A program made the translations under genes and the position numbers. A stretch of 64,000 nucleotides of DNA from Candidatus Brachythrix odensensis (GTDB lineage Bacteria; Chloroflexota; Anaerolineae; J036; Brachytrichaceae): positions 94,575 to 158,574 of the forward strand of contig JADKDT010000010.1 in the NCBI GenBank assembly GCA_016714465.1, read 5' to 3'. This document shows, in pieces, positions 42,414-50,309 of the stretch. Every line of letters begins with the position of its first letter. Positions within the stretch are counted from its first letter, which is position 1. The notes below the pieces were generated by a model. It saw only the letters and a list, made by a program, of their open reading frames with translations. It was not told the DNA's origin and made no database searches.

Positions 42414-43421
42414 TCAGCGTTGCTGCAGGACAATCGTGATCGTGTGCGGCCGGCGTTCAGGCGGGATCAGCGGCGAGGCATCGGCCACCAGAGCATACGT
42501 GCCCGGGACAATCGCCCACTCGATACGGCCAGAGTCTTCCGTCAGGACATCGACGGCATTTGCCCCAATCCCCGTCGTCTGCAGGGTGCGGGGCGACGGC
42601 GCGCCGTAGACGCGCAGCAGGCTGAGGGCGGGGAAGGGTGAGAGCGCGCCGCCCGAAATGGTCTTCGCCTCGCTCACAAGGGCGGTCAGTCTGCGGCCGG
42701 CCTGGGCGCGGCAAAACGTGAACGCCAAGCCTGGACCGGAACGGGCAGTGCTCGGGCCGCCGCGGCGCAGAGAATACTGATCCGACGGGTTTCCCATGCT
42801 GATGACGCGCGTTCCAGGCGCGGCTTGCGCGGCCGTCCCCGCGATGGTCAGGCTGATGCGGGTGATGACAAAGGTCTCGGCCACGGTCGCTTCCAGTGCG
42901 CCGGCATAGGTCCCCGCGGCCTGGGTGCAGTCGGACTGCAGCCAGACCGCCACGATGCCGGGCGCCGGACCATTGAGCGTGCTGGCGTTGATCCCCGCAG
43001 GCAGTCCGCTCACCCGCCAGGTGAGCGGAAACGCCCCCGCGAGCAGCGCTGAAGCGTCAATGTGCAGCGCAGCGGATCCGCCGGCGGGAACAGACAAGCG
43101 GGCGGCTGGAATCGGGGTCGGTGAAGGTCGTGGGGTTGCCGTCGACGAAGGGGCGGGCGATGCGGTCGGCGGGGGGGCCTCGGTGGATGCAGGCGTGGCG
43201 GTTGGCGCAGCCGTGGATGTCTGGGTGGGTGGGGCGACGATCGTCGGCGTGGATGAGGGCGCGGGCGTTGCCATGGCGGCCAGCGTCGGCGTGAGCGTTT
43301 GTGTAGGCGAATCGGTCACGGTCGCCGTCGGGGCCGGGCTGGGCGACGCCGCGGTCTGGCACGCCGCGACAACGAAGAGCGCGGTGGCCAGACGGATCAG
43401 GGCCCGACGAGGATTACGCAA
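42414..43421 (-). CDS. Predicted lipoprotein with Pro/Thr-rich linker
   Basis: A 335-residue exported protein. The signal peptide (RNPRRALIRLATALFVVAAC) ends in a lipobox VAAC. A ~90-residue Pro/Thr/Ser/Ala-rich stalk follows, then about 200 residues of beta-rich sequence without a recognised family. TTG 43421 is proposed as the start: a TAGAAT box on the minus strand (43435-43430) ends 9 nt upstream of it, and the alternative ATG at 43520 would put about 33 hydrophilic residues from hairpin sequence before the signal peptide. It is likely a surface-anchored protein. Confidence 0.7.
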   Translation of the reverse strand: MRNPRRALIRLATALFVVAACQTAASPSPAPTATVTDSPTQTLTPTLAAMATPAPSSTPTIVAPPTQTSTAAPTATPASTEAPPPTASPAPSSTATPRPSPTPIPAARLSVPAGGSAALHIDASALLAGAFPLTWRVSGLPAGINASTLNGPAPGIVAVWLQSDCTQAAGTYAGALEATVAETFVITRISLTIAGTAAQAAPGTRVISMGNPSDQYSLRRGGPSTARSGPGLAFTFCRAQAGRRLTALVSEAKTISGGALSPFPALSLLRVYGAPSPRTLQTTGIGANAVDVLTEDSGRIEWAIVPGTYALVADASPLIPPERRPHTITIVLQQR

Positions 43422-43429
43422 GATGCGGC

Positions 43430-43435
43430 ATTCTA
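43430..43435 (-). promoter_or_regulatory. -10 box of the lipoprotein gene
   Basis: TAGAAT on the minus strand, ending 9 nt before the proposed TTG start; it supports the non-ATG start codon. Confidence 0.5.
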
Positions 43436-43460
43436 GCGTCCGGTGACTTTGGACTCCCAG

Positions 43461-43528
43461 CAGAACCGTTGCGCGAAGCGAGATCCCCCAGGCTTCGCCG
43501 GGGGTTTTCGCCTCATGCAACGGTTCTG
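43461..43528. repeat. Compound hairpin with minus-strand GNA tip
   Basis: Outer arms 43461-43472 and 43517-43528 pair over 12 bp. Inside is a smaller hairpin whose minus strand reads GGC-GAA-GCC, the same tip as the other elements. It separates the nitrilase homologue and the lipoprotein gene, both on the minus strand. Confidence 0.78.
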
Positions 43529-43538
43529 TTAGCGGCGA

Positions 43539-44351
43539 CTAGTATTTCCGCACGACGCTGCGATAGCTCAGCGGTTGGCGGGTCTGGAAGATCTGGGTCT
43601 CTTCGCGCACACGGCGGGTCTCATCCAGGCTGAGCCTGGCAAGGATGAAGCCTTCGGTGGTCTCATCAAGATCGACAATCACCTGGCCGCGCGGGCCGAC
43701 GATCATGCTCTCGCCGCAGAACGCCATGCCGGGCTCCTCGCCTACCCGGTTTGCGGCGCAGATGAAGCAGGCGTTCTCCGCCGCGCGGGCGGACAGAAAG
43801 ACCCGCCACTCGTCGGCATGCTCCCGATCCCATGCCGCGCTGACGAGGATGAATTCGGCCCCGTCCATGCACAGGCTGCGGATGCCCTCAGGATAGAACA
43901 CATCCCAGCCAACCTGCTGGCCGAGCACACCCAGGGGCGTCTCAACCGGCTCAAGCTTGAATCCGGGCCGAAACAGGGTCTGTTCGATCCCCCGCAGGTG
44001 GACCTTGCGGTAGTGCGAGACGAGGTCGCCTTCGGGCCCAACCAGGACCTGTGAATTGAAGGCGATACTCTCCACCCGCTCCTTGGTCGGAATGCCAAAG
44101 GCGATGTGGGTGGCGGTGTCCTGGGCGCGCTGGGCGATGACGTTCACCGACGGTCCCGGCACGCGTTGGTTGAGCTGGGTGAAGCGCGCGCCACAGTCGG
44201 AACCGGTGGTCGCGAGTTCGGGGAAAACGATCACGTCGACGCGCTGACGCGCGACGACCTGGCGGATCATTTCGCCCATTTTGGCCAGATTGGCGTCGGA
44301 CTCGCCCAGTTTGGTGTCCATCTGGACGACAGCGACGGTTACTTCTCGCAT
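43539..44351 (-). CDS. Nitrilase-superfamily homologue lacking the catalytic cysteine
   Basis: A 270-residue carbon-nitrogen hydrolase fold protein. The base Glu (E45, VFPELATTG) and the Lys (K116, YRKVHL) of the Glu-Lys-Cys triad are present, but the nucleophile position reads QQVGWDVFYPE with Gly148 (codon GGC, 43910-43908) where the family has Cys. A single T-to-G change from TGC would do this. Nearby W-D-x-x-F/Y-P-E residues are retained, so the fold is intact. The protein is either inactive, a pseudoenzyme, or uses a different chemistry. ATG 44351 (MREVTVAVVQMD) matches the family start. Confidence 0.85.
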   Translation of the reverse strand: MREVTVAVVQMDTKLGESDANLAKMGEMIRQVVARQRVDVIVFPELATTGSDCGARFTQLNQRVPGPSVNVIAQRAQDTATHIAFGIPTKERVESIAFNSQVLVGPEGDLVSHYRKVHLRGIEQTLFRPGFKLEPVETPLGVLGQQVGWDVFYPEGIRSLCMDGAEFILVSAAWDREHADEWRVFLSARAAENACFICAANRVGEEPGMAFCGESMIVGPRGQVIVDLDETTEGFILARLSLDETRRVREETQIFQTRQPLSYRSVVRKY

Positions 44352-44480
44352 GATGGCAATCTCCTGCTTGGCGCCCCATCGGAGCGCGTGTTTTCGAATA
44401 GGCGGGCAGTGTACCACAAAACCGAACAAGTGTTCTATTCAAGGGATGACATTGCTCGGCTTTGGGGTGTGAGTTTGGCA

Positions 44481-44509
44481 TTGGCGCGAACGGCGATGTT
44501 TGCTAGAAT
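44481..44509 (+). promoter_or_regulatory. Promoter of ctaE
   Basis: TTGGCG (44481-44486), 17-nt spacer, TAGAAT (44504-44509): a good sigma-70-like promoter. The -10 ends 10 nt before the ATG at 44519, so the leader is minimal. Confidence 0.6.
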
Positions 44510-44518
44510 GCCCGCCCA

Positions 44519-45115
44519 ATGAACGAGACACCCGCATTGCCCGGCGCCACTCTTTCGGCCCCCGCGCTCAGCAACCTCAGCCGCAAGTTCGGTTTCTGGT
44601 TGTTTCTGAGTTCCGAACTCCTTATTTTTTGTGGATTGATCGGCGCGCTTCTTGTGACCAAGAGCTACGCCAAGGAATGGCCGACTGCCCAGGAACTCAG
44701 CCTGTGGCTTGTCAGCATCAACACATTCCTGCTCCTCACCAGTTCGTTGACGGTCGTGCTGGCCATCGACGCCGTGAGATCGGGCAAAACCAGGCCGGTG
44801 CCGGTGTACATCCTGATCAGCGCGCTGCTTGGCGTGGCCTTTTTGGCGGGCCAGGCAGTGGAGTACACCCACCTCATCACGGTCGAAGGCCACGGATTCG
44901 GGGATTCCTTTGGCACGGCGTTCTTCATTCTGACCGGATTGCATGGTTTGCATGTGTTCGTTGGCGTGCTGTGGGCCTTTGGTGTCGCCGCTCGCGCCCG
45001 GGCCCGCGCATACAGCGCGACCAACTACACCAGCATCGAAGTTTTCGGGCTGTATTGGCACTTTGTCGACCTGGTCTGGATTCTGATCTTCACGGTCGTC
45101 TACCTGATCTCCTGA
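44519..45115 (+). CDS. ctaE: Cytochrome c oxidase subunit III
   Basis: A 198-residue, five-helix heme-copper oxidase subunit III. Family features are KFGFWLFLSSELLIFCGLIGALLV, EYTHLI, TGLHGLHVFVGVLWAFGVAAR and FGLYWHFVDLVWILIFTVVYLI. It belongs to the short bacterial form lacking the first two helices of the mitochondrial protein. It works in the membrane with subunits I and II, which are not in this window. The subunit IV gene follows after 9 nt. Confidence 0.93.
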   Translation: MNETPALPGATLSAPALSNLSRKFGFWLFLSSELLIFCGLIGALLVTKSYAKEWPTAQELSLWLVSINTFLLLTSSLTVVLAIDAVRSGKTRPVPVYILISALLGVAFLAGQAVEYTHLITVEGHGFGDSFGTAFFILTGLHGLHVFVGVLWAFGVAARARARAYSATNYTSIEVFGLYWHFVDLVWILIFTVVYLIS

Positions 45116-45124
45116 GGCACTGAT

Positions 45125-45400
45125 ATGGACCACGCTGAGACCACCCCGCACCGCTACACAAGCCCGAAAGTTGTGTTCCTGATTCTGTTTATCGCCACCA
45201 TCGTCGAGGTGGGCGCGACCCTGGCGGGTGTGCCGCGCAAGCTTCTTGTGCCGGCCCTGCTGTCGATCTCGTTTGTCAAGGCGGCACTTGTTGCGTTGTA
45301 CTTCATGCATCTGCGCTACGAGAAGCTCATTTACGGCGTCATTTTTATCACGCCGGCTGCGTTTGCCATTTTGCTGATGGTGATCCTGGCGACCCGCTAG
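45125..45400 (+). CDS. ctaF: Cytochrome c oxidase subunit IV (prokaryotic type)
   Basis: A 91-residue protein with three hydrophobic segments and the COX4_pro phrase VKAALVALYFMHLRYEKLIYGVIFI. It is the small assembly or stabilising subunit of bacterial heme-copper oxidases. Co-transcribed with ctaE (9-nt gap) and followed by a clear terminator at 45428-45455. Confidence 0.9.
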   Translation: MDHAETTPHRYTSPKVVFLILFIATIVEVGATLAGVPRKLLVPALLSISFVKAALVALYFMHLRYEKLIYGVIFITPAAFAILLMVILATR

Positions 45401-45427
45401 TCCGCCCACAGACCTCCTCCGCAAGAG

Positions 45428-45455
45428 ACGCACCCCGCCTTGGGGTGTGTTTTTT
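45428..45455 (+). terminator. Rho-independent terminator of ctaEF
   Basis: Stem ACGCACCCC (45428-45436) pairs with GGGGTGTGT (45442-45450) with one G-U pair, followed by a T-run (45450-45455). This is the one canonical intrinsic terminator in the window. Confidence 0.85.
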
Positions 45456-45557
45456 GCGTCAATGTCAGCCTGCGGCGCGGGTGTCGGGAGTAAAATATGG
45501 TGACTGTCTCGTCCTGAGTCAGGCGAATAGACGAACAAGGCACTGAAGGAGAGATCC

Positions 45558-46868
45558 ATGACGATCAAAACCAACGGCGCCGGTGATGCGCAGATCGTTG
45601 CGCTTCCGGCGCCCAAGAAAAGCATCGGCGACAGCGCCCTTGGGACGGCCTATTCCCAATTCGATCGGGCCGCCCAAATTCTCGAATTGGACACGGGCCT
45701 CGCCGACAGCTTGCGCAGTTGCCAGCGTGAACTCACGGTCAATTTTCCGGTCAAGATGCGAGATGGCTCGATTCGGCGTTTCACCGGCTATCGGCTGCAT
45801 CACAACTCGGCTCGCGGCCCCACCAAGGGCGGCATTCGCTACAGCCCGCACGTGACCCTGGATGAGGTTCGGGCGTTGTCGATGTGGATGACCTGGAAAT
45901 GCGCGGTTGTCAATATCCCCTATGGCGGCGCCAAGGGCGGGGTGATCTGCGATCCGAAGCAGCTGAACATTCATGAGCTCGAGGGCATCACCCGCCGATA
46001 CACGACCGAGATTTCGATTCTGCTCAGCCCCGACGGTGATATCCCGGCGCCCGATATGGGAACCAATGCCCAGACCATGGCCTGGATCATGGATACCTAC
46101 TCCATGCACAAGGGTCATGCCGTGCCCGCGATCGTGACGGGCAAGCCGATCAACATCGGCGGTTCGGCCGGCCGCCTCGAAGCGACTGGGCGGGGCGTCA
46201 TGTTCACGGTGCGCGAAGCCTTCCGCGCAATGGGCTGGAACTTCGAGGGCGCCCGCGTCGCGGTCCAGGGCTTTGGCAACGTTGGTTCGATCACGGCCAC
46301 GACCGCCCACGAAATGGGCTGCAAGGTCGTGGCGGTGAGCGACGTCGAAGGTGGCCTCTACAACTCGCGCGGGATCAACATGCCCCGTCTTACGCAGTGG
46401 AACAAGGAGCACAACACGATCAAGGGCTTTGACGGGGCCGACGCGATTTCCAATTCGGAATTGCTCGCCGTCAAGTGCGACGTGCTTGCGCCGGCGGCGA
46501 TGGAGAACCAGATCACCAGCCAGACCGCGGCCAGCGTGCGCGCCCGTATGGTGGCCGAAGGCGCCAATGGACCGACCACGCCGGAGGGCGACGCCATTCT
46601 GAGCGACAAGGGCGTCGTTGTTATCCCCGACATCCTGTGCAATGCCGGCGGGGTGGTGGTTTCATACTTCGAGTGGGTGCAGAGCCTGCAGCAGTTGTTC
46701 TGGGAAGAGGACGACATCAACAGCCGGCTCGAAAAGATCATGATCCGCAGCTATCATGACGTGAAAGCAAAGGCAGAGTCACTAAAGCTCGATATGCGGA
46801 CCGCCGCCCAGGTGCTCGGGATTGGGCGGGTCGCCGACGCGACCATGACTCGCGGGCTGTATCCGTGA
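45558..46868 (+). CDS. gdhA: Glutamate (Glu/Leu/Phe/Val) dehydrogenase
   Basis: A 436-residue NAD(P)-dependent dehydrogenase interconverting glutamate with 2-oxoglutarate and ammonia. The substrate domain has GGIRYSPHV, the active-site lysine in PYGGAKGGV and DIPAPDMGTN; the nucleotide domain has RGVMFTVREAF and VAVQGFGNVGSITA. The N-terminal ~30 residues are a slight extension. GGAG ribosome site before ATG 45558. The fucose-isomerase-like gene starts with a GTGA overlap of its stop, so the two are co-translated. Confidence 0.93.
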   Translation: MTIKTNGAGDAQIVALPAPKKSIGDSALGTAYSQFDRAAQILELDTGLADSLRSCQRELTVNFPVKMRDGSIRRFTGYRLHHNSARGPTKGGIRYSPHVTLDEVRALSMWMTWKCAVVNIPYGGAKGGVICDPKQLNIHELEGITRRYTTEISILLSPDGDIPAPDMGTNAQTMAWIMDTYSMHKGHAVPAIVTGKPINIGGSAGRLEATGRGVMFTVREAFRAMGWNFEGARVAVQGFGNVGSITATTAHEMGCKVVAVSDVEGGLYNSRGINMPRLTQWNKEHNTIKGFDGADAISNSELLAVKCDVLAPAAMENQITSQTAASVRARMVAEGANGPTTPEGDAILSDKGVVVIPDILCNAGGVVVSYFEWVQSLQQLFWEEDDINSRLEKIMIRSYHDVKAKAESLKLDMRTAAQVLGIGRVADATMTRGLYP

Positions 46869-48466
46869 AAAAGGCTTACCTCGTCGCGAGCGGCGATCTG
46901 CGTTTGAGCGCCAATCAGCAGTGCTGGCCGGCCCAGGAAGACATGGAGCGCCGCATCGTCGAAGCGTTCAAACGCGAGGGCGTGCAGGTTGTGCGCGCGC
47001 ATGCCTACGATCCGGTCCTCAAGCATGGCTTCATCTGGAATCAACGCCTGGGGATGGATATCTTCAAGGCCATTCCGCGTGACGCGCCGTTGATCGTCGC
47101 GGAAGCGGTCTGGCAGTACAGCTATCACGTGCTGGCCGGCCTGCGTGATCACACGGGCCCGATCCTGACCGTGGCCAACTGGAGCGGCCAGTGGCCGGGT
47201 CTGGTCGGCCTGCTCAACCTCAACGGCAGCCTGACCAAGATGGGCGTGACGTACAGCAGCCTGTGGAGCGAGGACTTCACCGACAGCTTCTTCATCGCCG
47301 GTCTGCGGCGCTGGATCAAGGTCGGCCACGTCAAACACCCGGCCCGGCACGTGCGCGCTCTCGATCTGAGCACGCTGCCGTCGCGCGATGCGAAGCTCGG
47401 TGAAAAGCTCGGCCGCGAATTGATGCGCGACAAAGCCATCCTTGGGATCTTCGATGAAGGGTGCATGGGGATGTACAACGCCATCATCGATGACGAGCTG
47501 ATGAACCCGGCCGGGGTTTACAAGGAGCGCCTGAGCCAGTCGGCGCTGGTGGCCGAAATGGGCAAAGTGACCGATGCCGAGGCGGCCGCCGCCCGCGTCT
47601 GGCTCGACCAGCGGGCGGTGACATTCCGGACTGGCGCTGACGAGGCGACGGAGCTGACTGACGGCCAGATCCACGCCCAGCTTAAGATGTACATTGCCGC
47701 GGTCCGGATCGCCGATCGGTTCTCATGCGACGCGGTCGGAATCCAGTACCAGCTCGGCCTGAATGACATGACCCCCGCCTCTGATCTGGCCGAAGGCCTG
47801 CTCAACAATGTCGAGCGCCCGCCCGTCACAAGGTCCGGGACTACGACGGAGATTCGACCTGACCAGGCGATCCCGCATTTCAACGAAGTGGACGAGGGCA
47901 GCGCGATTGATGCGGTGGTGACCAATCGGGTTTGGCGGGCAATGGGCTTTGATCCAGCCACGACCCTCCACGACCTGCGTTACGGCGAACGCTACCAGGG
48001 CGGCGGCATCGACGCATTCGTGTGGGTGTTCCTGATCAGCGGCGCGGCGCCTGCCTCCCACTTCATCGGTGGTTATGCGGGCGCCATCTGCGAGCGCCAA
48101 CCGCCCATGTATTTCCGCCTGGGCGGGGCGGCCTTCAAGGGCGTGAGCAAGCCAGGTGAGATTGTGTGGAGCAGGGTCTATGTTGCGGGCGGGAAACTGC
48201 ACGCCGACATCGGCCGTGGGTCGGTTGTCTCGCTGCCCGAGGAAGAAACCCGCCGGCGCTGGGAGATGACCACGCCCCAATGGCCGATCATGCATGCCGT
48301 GCTGCATGGCGTGACCCGCGATCAGATGATGGCCCGCCACAAGTCCAACCACATCCAGGTGGCGTATGCTCCCGACGCAAAGCGGGCCGATCGCGCCCTG
48401 GCGGCCAAAGCCGCGATGCTGAGCGTGATGGGCATTCGGGTTCACCTCTGCGGCCTCGCTGAATAG
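46865..48466 (+). CDS. L-fucose/L-arabinose isomerase-family protein
   Basis: A 533-residue cytoplasmic protein with FucI/AraA-type architecture: an N-terminal CWPAQEDMERRIVEAF-containing Rossmann-like domain, the conserved GIFDEGCMGMYNAIIDDELMNP in the middle (probable metal-binding Glu), FSCDAVGIQYQLG, and a C-terminal beta-rich domain with WPIMHAVLHGV and KSNHIQVAYA. The family interconverts aldoses and ketoses. GTG start with 4-nt overlap to the dehydrogenase, an unexpected pairing of nitrogen and sugar metabolism. The exact sugar is unknown. Confidence 0.8.
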   Translation: MKKAYLVASGDLRLSANQQCWPAQEDMERRIVEAFKREGVQVVRAHAYDPVLKHGFIWNQRLGMDIFKAIPRDAPLIVAEAVWQYSYHVLAGLRDHTGPILTVANWSGQWPGLVGLLNLNGSLTKMGVTYSSLWSEDFTDSFFIAGLRRWIKVGHVKHPARHVRALDLSTLPSRDAKLGEKLGRELMRDKAILGIFDEGCMGMYNAIIDDELMNPAGVYKERLSQSALVAEMGKVTDAEAAAARVWLDQRAVTFRTGADEATELTDGQIHAQLKMYIAAVRIADRFSCDAVGIQYQLGLNDMTPASDLAEGLLNNVERPPVTRSGTTTEIRPDQAIPHFNEVDEGSAIDAVVTNRVWRAMGFDPATTLHDLRYGERYQGGGIDAFVWVFLISGAAPASHFIGGYAGAICERQPPMYFRLGGAAFKGVSKPGEIVWSRVYVAGGKLHADIGRGSVVSLPEEETRRRWEMTTPQWPIMHAVLHGVTRDQMMARHKSNHIQVAYAPDAKRADRALAAKAAMLSVMGIRVHLCGLAE

Positions 48467-48475
48467 CGATGAGGC

Positions 48476-48512
48476 GAAAGCGCGATCCGCCAGGACGGCG
48501 GTTCGCGCTTTC
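48476..48512. terminator. Hairpin after the isomerase-like gene
   Basis: Arms 48476-48491 and 48497-48512 (16 bp, one mismatch) with a 5-nt loop. It begins 9 nt after the isomerase stop and lies about 30 nt before the next ATG. Confidence 0.65.
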
Positions 48513-48543
48513 CCCATTTGGTTCCGTGTTATCTTGCGGCCTT

Positions 48544-49176
48544 ATGCCGAGCGACAACAACACACCCCTGATGATCAATGGCAGCCGCATCGACGACGTG
48601 CTGCTCGCAAAGAAGTCGATTACCCGCTGCAATATCGCCACCTGCAAGGGAGGCTGCTGCTCCGACGGCGTATGGGTGGACATGGCGCAGGCGAACGCCA
48701 TCCGAAACAACGCCGAAATGATCAAACCCTTCATGCCCGCCGAGCGCCACGACGTTTCAGAGTGGTTTGGCGAGTACTACAACGATGACTCGGCTTTTCC
48801 GTCGGGTGAATACACCGGCACGAATACAGTCATCGATCCCACCCATCCGAACGGCGAGACCTGCATTTTTCTGCGGCCGGAGGATCGCCACTGCGCCATC
48901 CAGGTGGCCTCGGTGGCCAACGGTTTGTCTCCATGGGCGCTCAAGCCGCACTATTGCTGCCTGTTCCCGCTTGTCGACACTTACGAAGAGGATGTCCGGA
49001 CTGTGACCATGGACTATGAGAACAGCCTGTTCGATCGCGGGCACGGCTGCTTTGAAGGGTGCGTATGCGAACCGCAGCCCGTGTTTCAGATCTACGCCGA
49101 GGAGACCGCTCTGGCGGTGGGTCTGGATGGATATCGGGCGTTGTGCGCGGCGGTCGGCGAAGAACCGCGTCTGTAG
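48544..49176 (+). CDS. DUF3109 family Cys-rich protein
   Basis: A 210-residue soluble protein with conserved cysteine clusters: C-N-I-x-x-C-K-G-G-C-C near residue 30, GETCIFL, HCAIQ, PHYCCLFPL and GCFEGCVCEP near residues 175-185. The arrangement matches DUF3109 (YkgJ-like zinc/iron-chelating proteins). Role unknown; a metal or Fe-S cofactor is likely. ATG 48544 follows a TTATCT-type box 9-15 nt upstream; the longer frame starts in the hairpin. Confidence 0.8.
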   Translation: MPSDNNTPLMINGSRIDDVLLAKKSITRCNIATCKGGCCSDGVWVDMAQANAIRNNAEMIKPFMPAERHDVSEWFGEYYNDDSAFPSGEYTGTNTVIDPTHPNGETCIFLRPEDRHCAIQVASVANGLSPWALKPHYCCLFPLVDTYEEDVRTVTMDYENSLFDRGHGCFEGCVCEPQPVFQIYAEETALAVGLDGYRALCAAVGEEPRL

Positions 49177-49185
49177 CAATTTCCG

Positions 49186-49224
49186 GAAACGACATGCCCC
49201 GGCTCCGCCGGGGCATGTCGTTTC
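49186..49224. repeat. Perfect 18-bp hairpin, minus-strand GNA tip
   Basis: Arms 49186-49203 and 49207-49224 are perfect; the loop is TCC on the plus strand, that is GGA on the minus strand with tip GCGGAGC. It sits between the convergent DUF3109 and lipid kinase genes. Confidence 0.88.
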
Positions 49225-49234
49225 TGATTTCCCC

Positions 49235-50158
49235 TCAGGCAAGCACCCTGATCGCGCCGGGGACGACGCTGATCTCGAGTTCTCGGACCGGCGAGCCGAA
49301 ATCAGCGAACATTTCGCCATCCATGTGGATGGGCAGGGCGCGCTCCCAGCGCGCGCGCAGCCGGCTGAGCGTCCCGAGGGCGACTTCTTTTGTAAAGCGC
49401 CCGTGCGTGCCGCGCTGGACCTCGGGCAGGAGCTTGAGCATGCGCGGGCGCGACATCGGGCGGGCCAGGCAATACTCCAGCACGCCATCGTCAACGCGCG
49501 AGGCGGGCGTGGTGTTGAACCCGCCGCCTTCGCGCGGGCCATTCCCGATTGTCAGCATCAGCGCGCTTTCCGCCCGCACATCGCCATCGATATCAATCTG
49601 CATCGCGGTTGGCGCGAAATTACGGGCAATGGTGTCCAGGGTTGCCAGCAGATACATCGTGAACCCGCGCGCAAAGGCATACCGTTTGGTCGTGAATCCC
49701 ACCGCCGCATCGAAACCAATCCCCAGCGTGTTGTTCCAGTACTCCTGGCGGCCCGTGTCGTCGCGCGCAAGGCCGACATCCGAAACCCGGGTCTGATCTG
49801 CGGCGATCGCCGCGAGGCAGGCTCGCATTGCCGCAAGCGGCTCCAGCGGCACGTTGAAGTTCAAGGCGTAATCATTTCCCGATCCAAACGGGACGATCCC
49901 CAGGCGCGGCCGCCGTTCCGCAGGGGTGGCCATCAACCCGTTGATGGTCTCGTGGGCGGTCCCATCACCCCCGATCGCGACCACCTCGGAAAAGCCGGCG
50001 TTTGCGGCGTCTGCGGCCAGCGCGATCGCATGCCGCGGGCGGGTCGTCATCGCCCAGGCTGAACCCGGGCAGGCGCTCGCCGCGGCTTGCAAACTCCGGG
50101 CAACGGCGCTCAGGCGCCCGCGATTGGCATTCGGATTGAAGATGAAGAGTGTTGCCAT
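49235..50158 (-). CDS. Diacylglycerol kinase-family lipid kinase
   Basis: A 307-residue DAGK/YegS/BmrU-type kinase: FIFNPNANRGR at the start, the ATP-binding AIGGDGTAHETINGL, GIVPFGSGNDYALNFNVP, and a C-terminal beta domain with GNGPREGGGF and HMDGEMF. It phosphorylates diacylglycerol or a related lipid at the inner membrane face. Divergent from ffh, with a hairpin in the shared upstream region. ATG 50158. Confidence 0.9.
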   Translation of the reverse strand: MATLFIFNPNANRGRLSAVARSLQAAASACPGSAWAMTTRPRHAIALAADAANAGFSEVVAIGGDGTAHETINGLMATPAERRPRLGIVPFGSGNDYALNFNVPLEPLAAMRACLAAIAADQTRVSDVGLARDDTGRQEYWNNTLGIGFDAAVGFTTKRYAFARGFTMYLLATLDTIARNFAPTAMQIDIDGDVRAESALMLTIGNGPREGGGFNTTPASRVDDGVLEYCLARPMSRPRMLKLLPEVQRGTHGRFTKEVALGTLSRLRARWERALPIHMDGEMFADFGSPVRELEISVVPGAIRVLA

Positions 50159-50220
50159 GGGGGTTGGAAGAAGGCCTGATTATGGATCAAAGCGCCCAAA
50201 TGCGTAAAGTAGCATTTTTT

Positions 50221-50259
50221 GGCGAGAGATCACCCGGCGAAGCCGGGTGATCTCTCGCC
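50221..50259. repeat. GNA-tipped hairpin between divergent genes
   Basis: Arms 50221-50238 and 50242-50259 are perfect over 18 bp with loop GAA (tip GCGAAGC). It lies between divergent lipid kinase and ffh genes, upstream of both promoters, so it is not a terminator of either. The outer arm GGCGAGAGATCAC is a variant of the arms at 20787 and 32750. Confidence 0.9.
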
Positions 50260-50309
50260 CAAAACAGATACGCGTTGGCGTGTTAGAATCCTCAGCCTTT
50301 TCTGAAAGC

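Noticed and set aside
43540..44351. Selenocysteine in the nitrilase homologue to explain the missing Cys
   Set aside because: The codon is GGC (Gly), not TGA; there is no in-frame stop.
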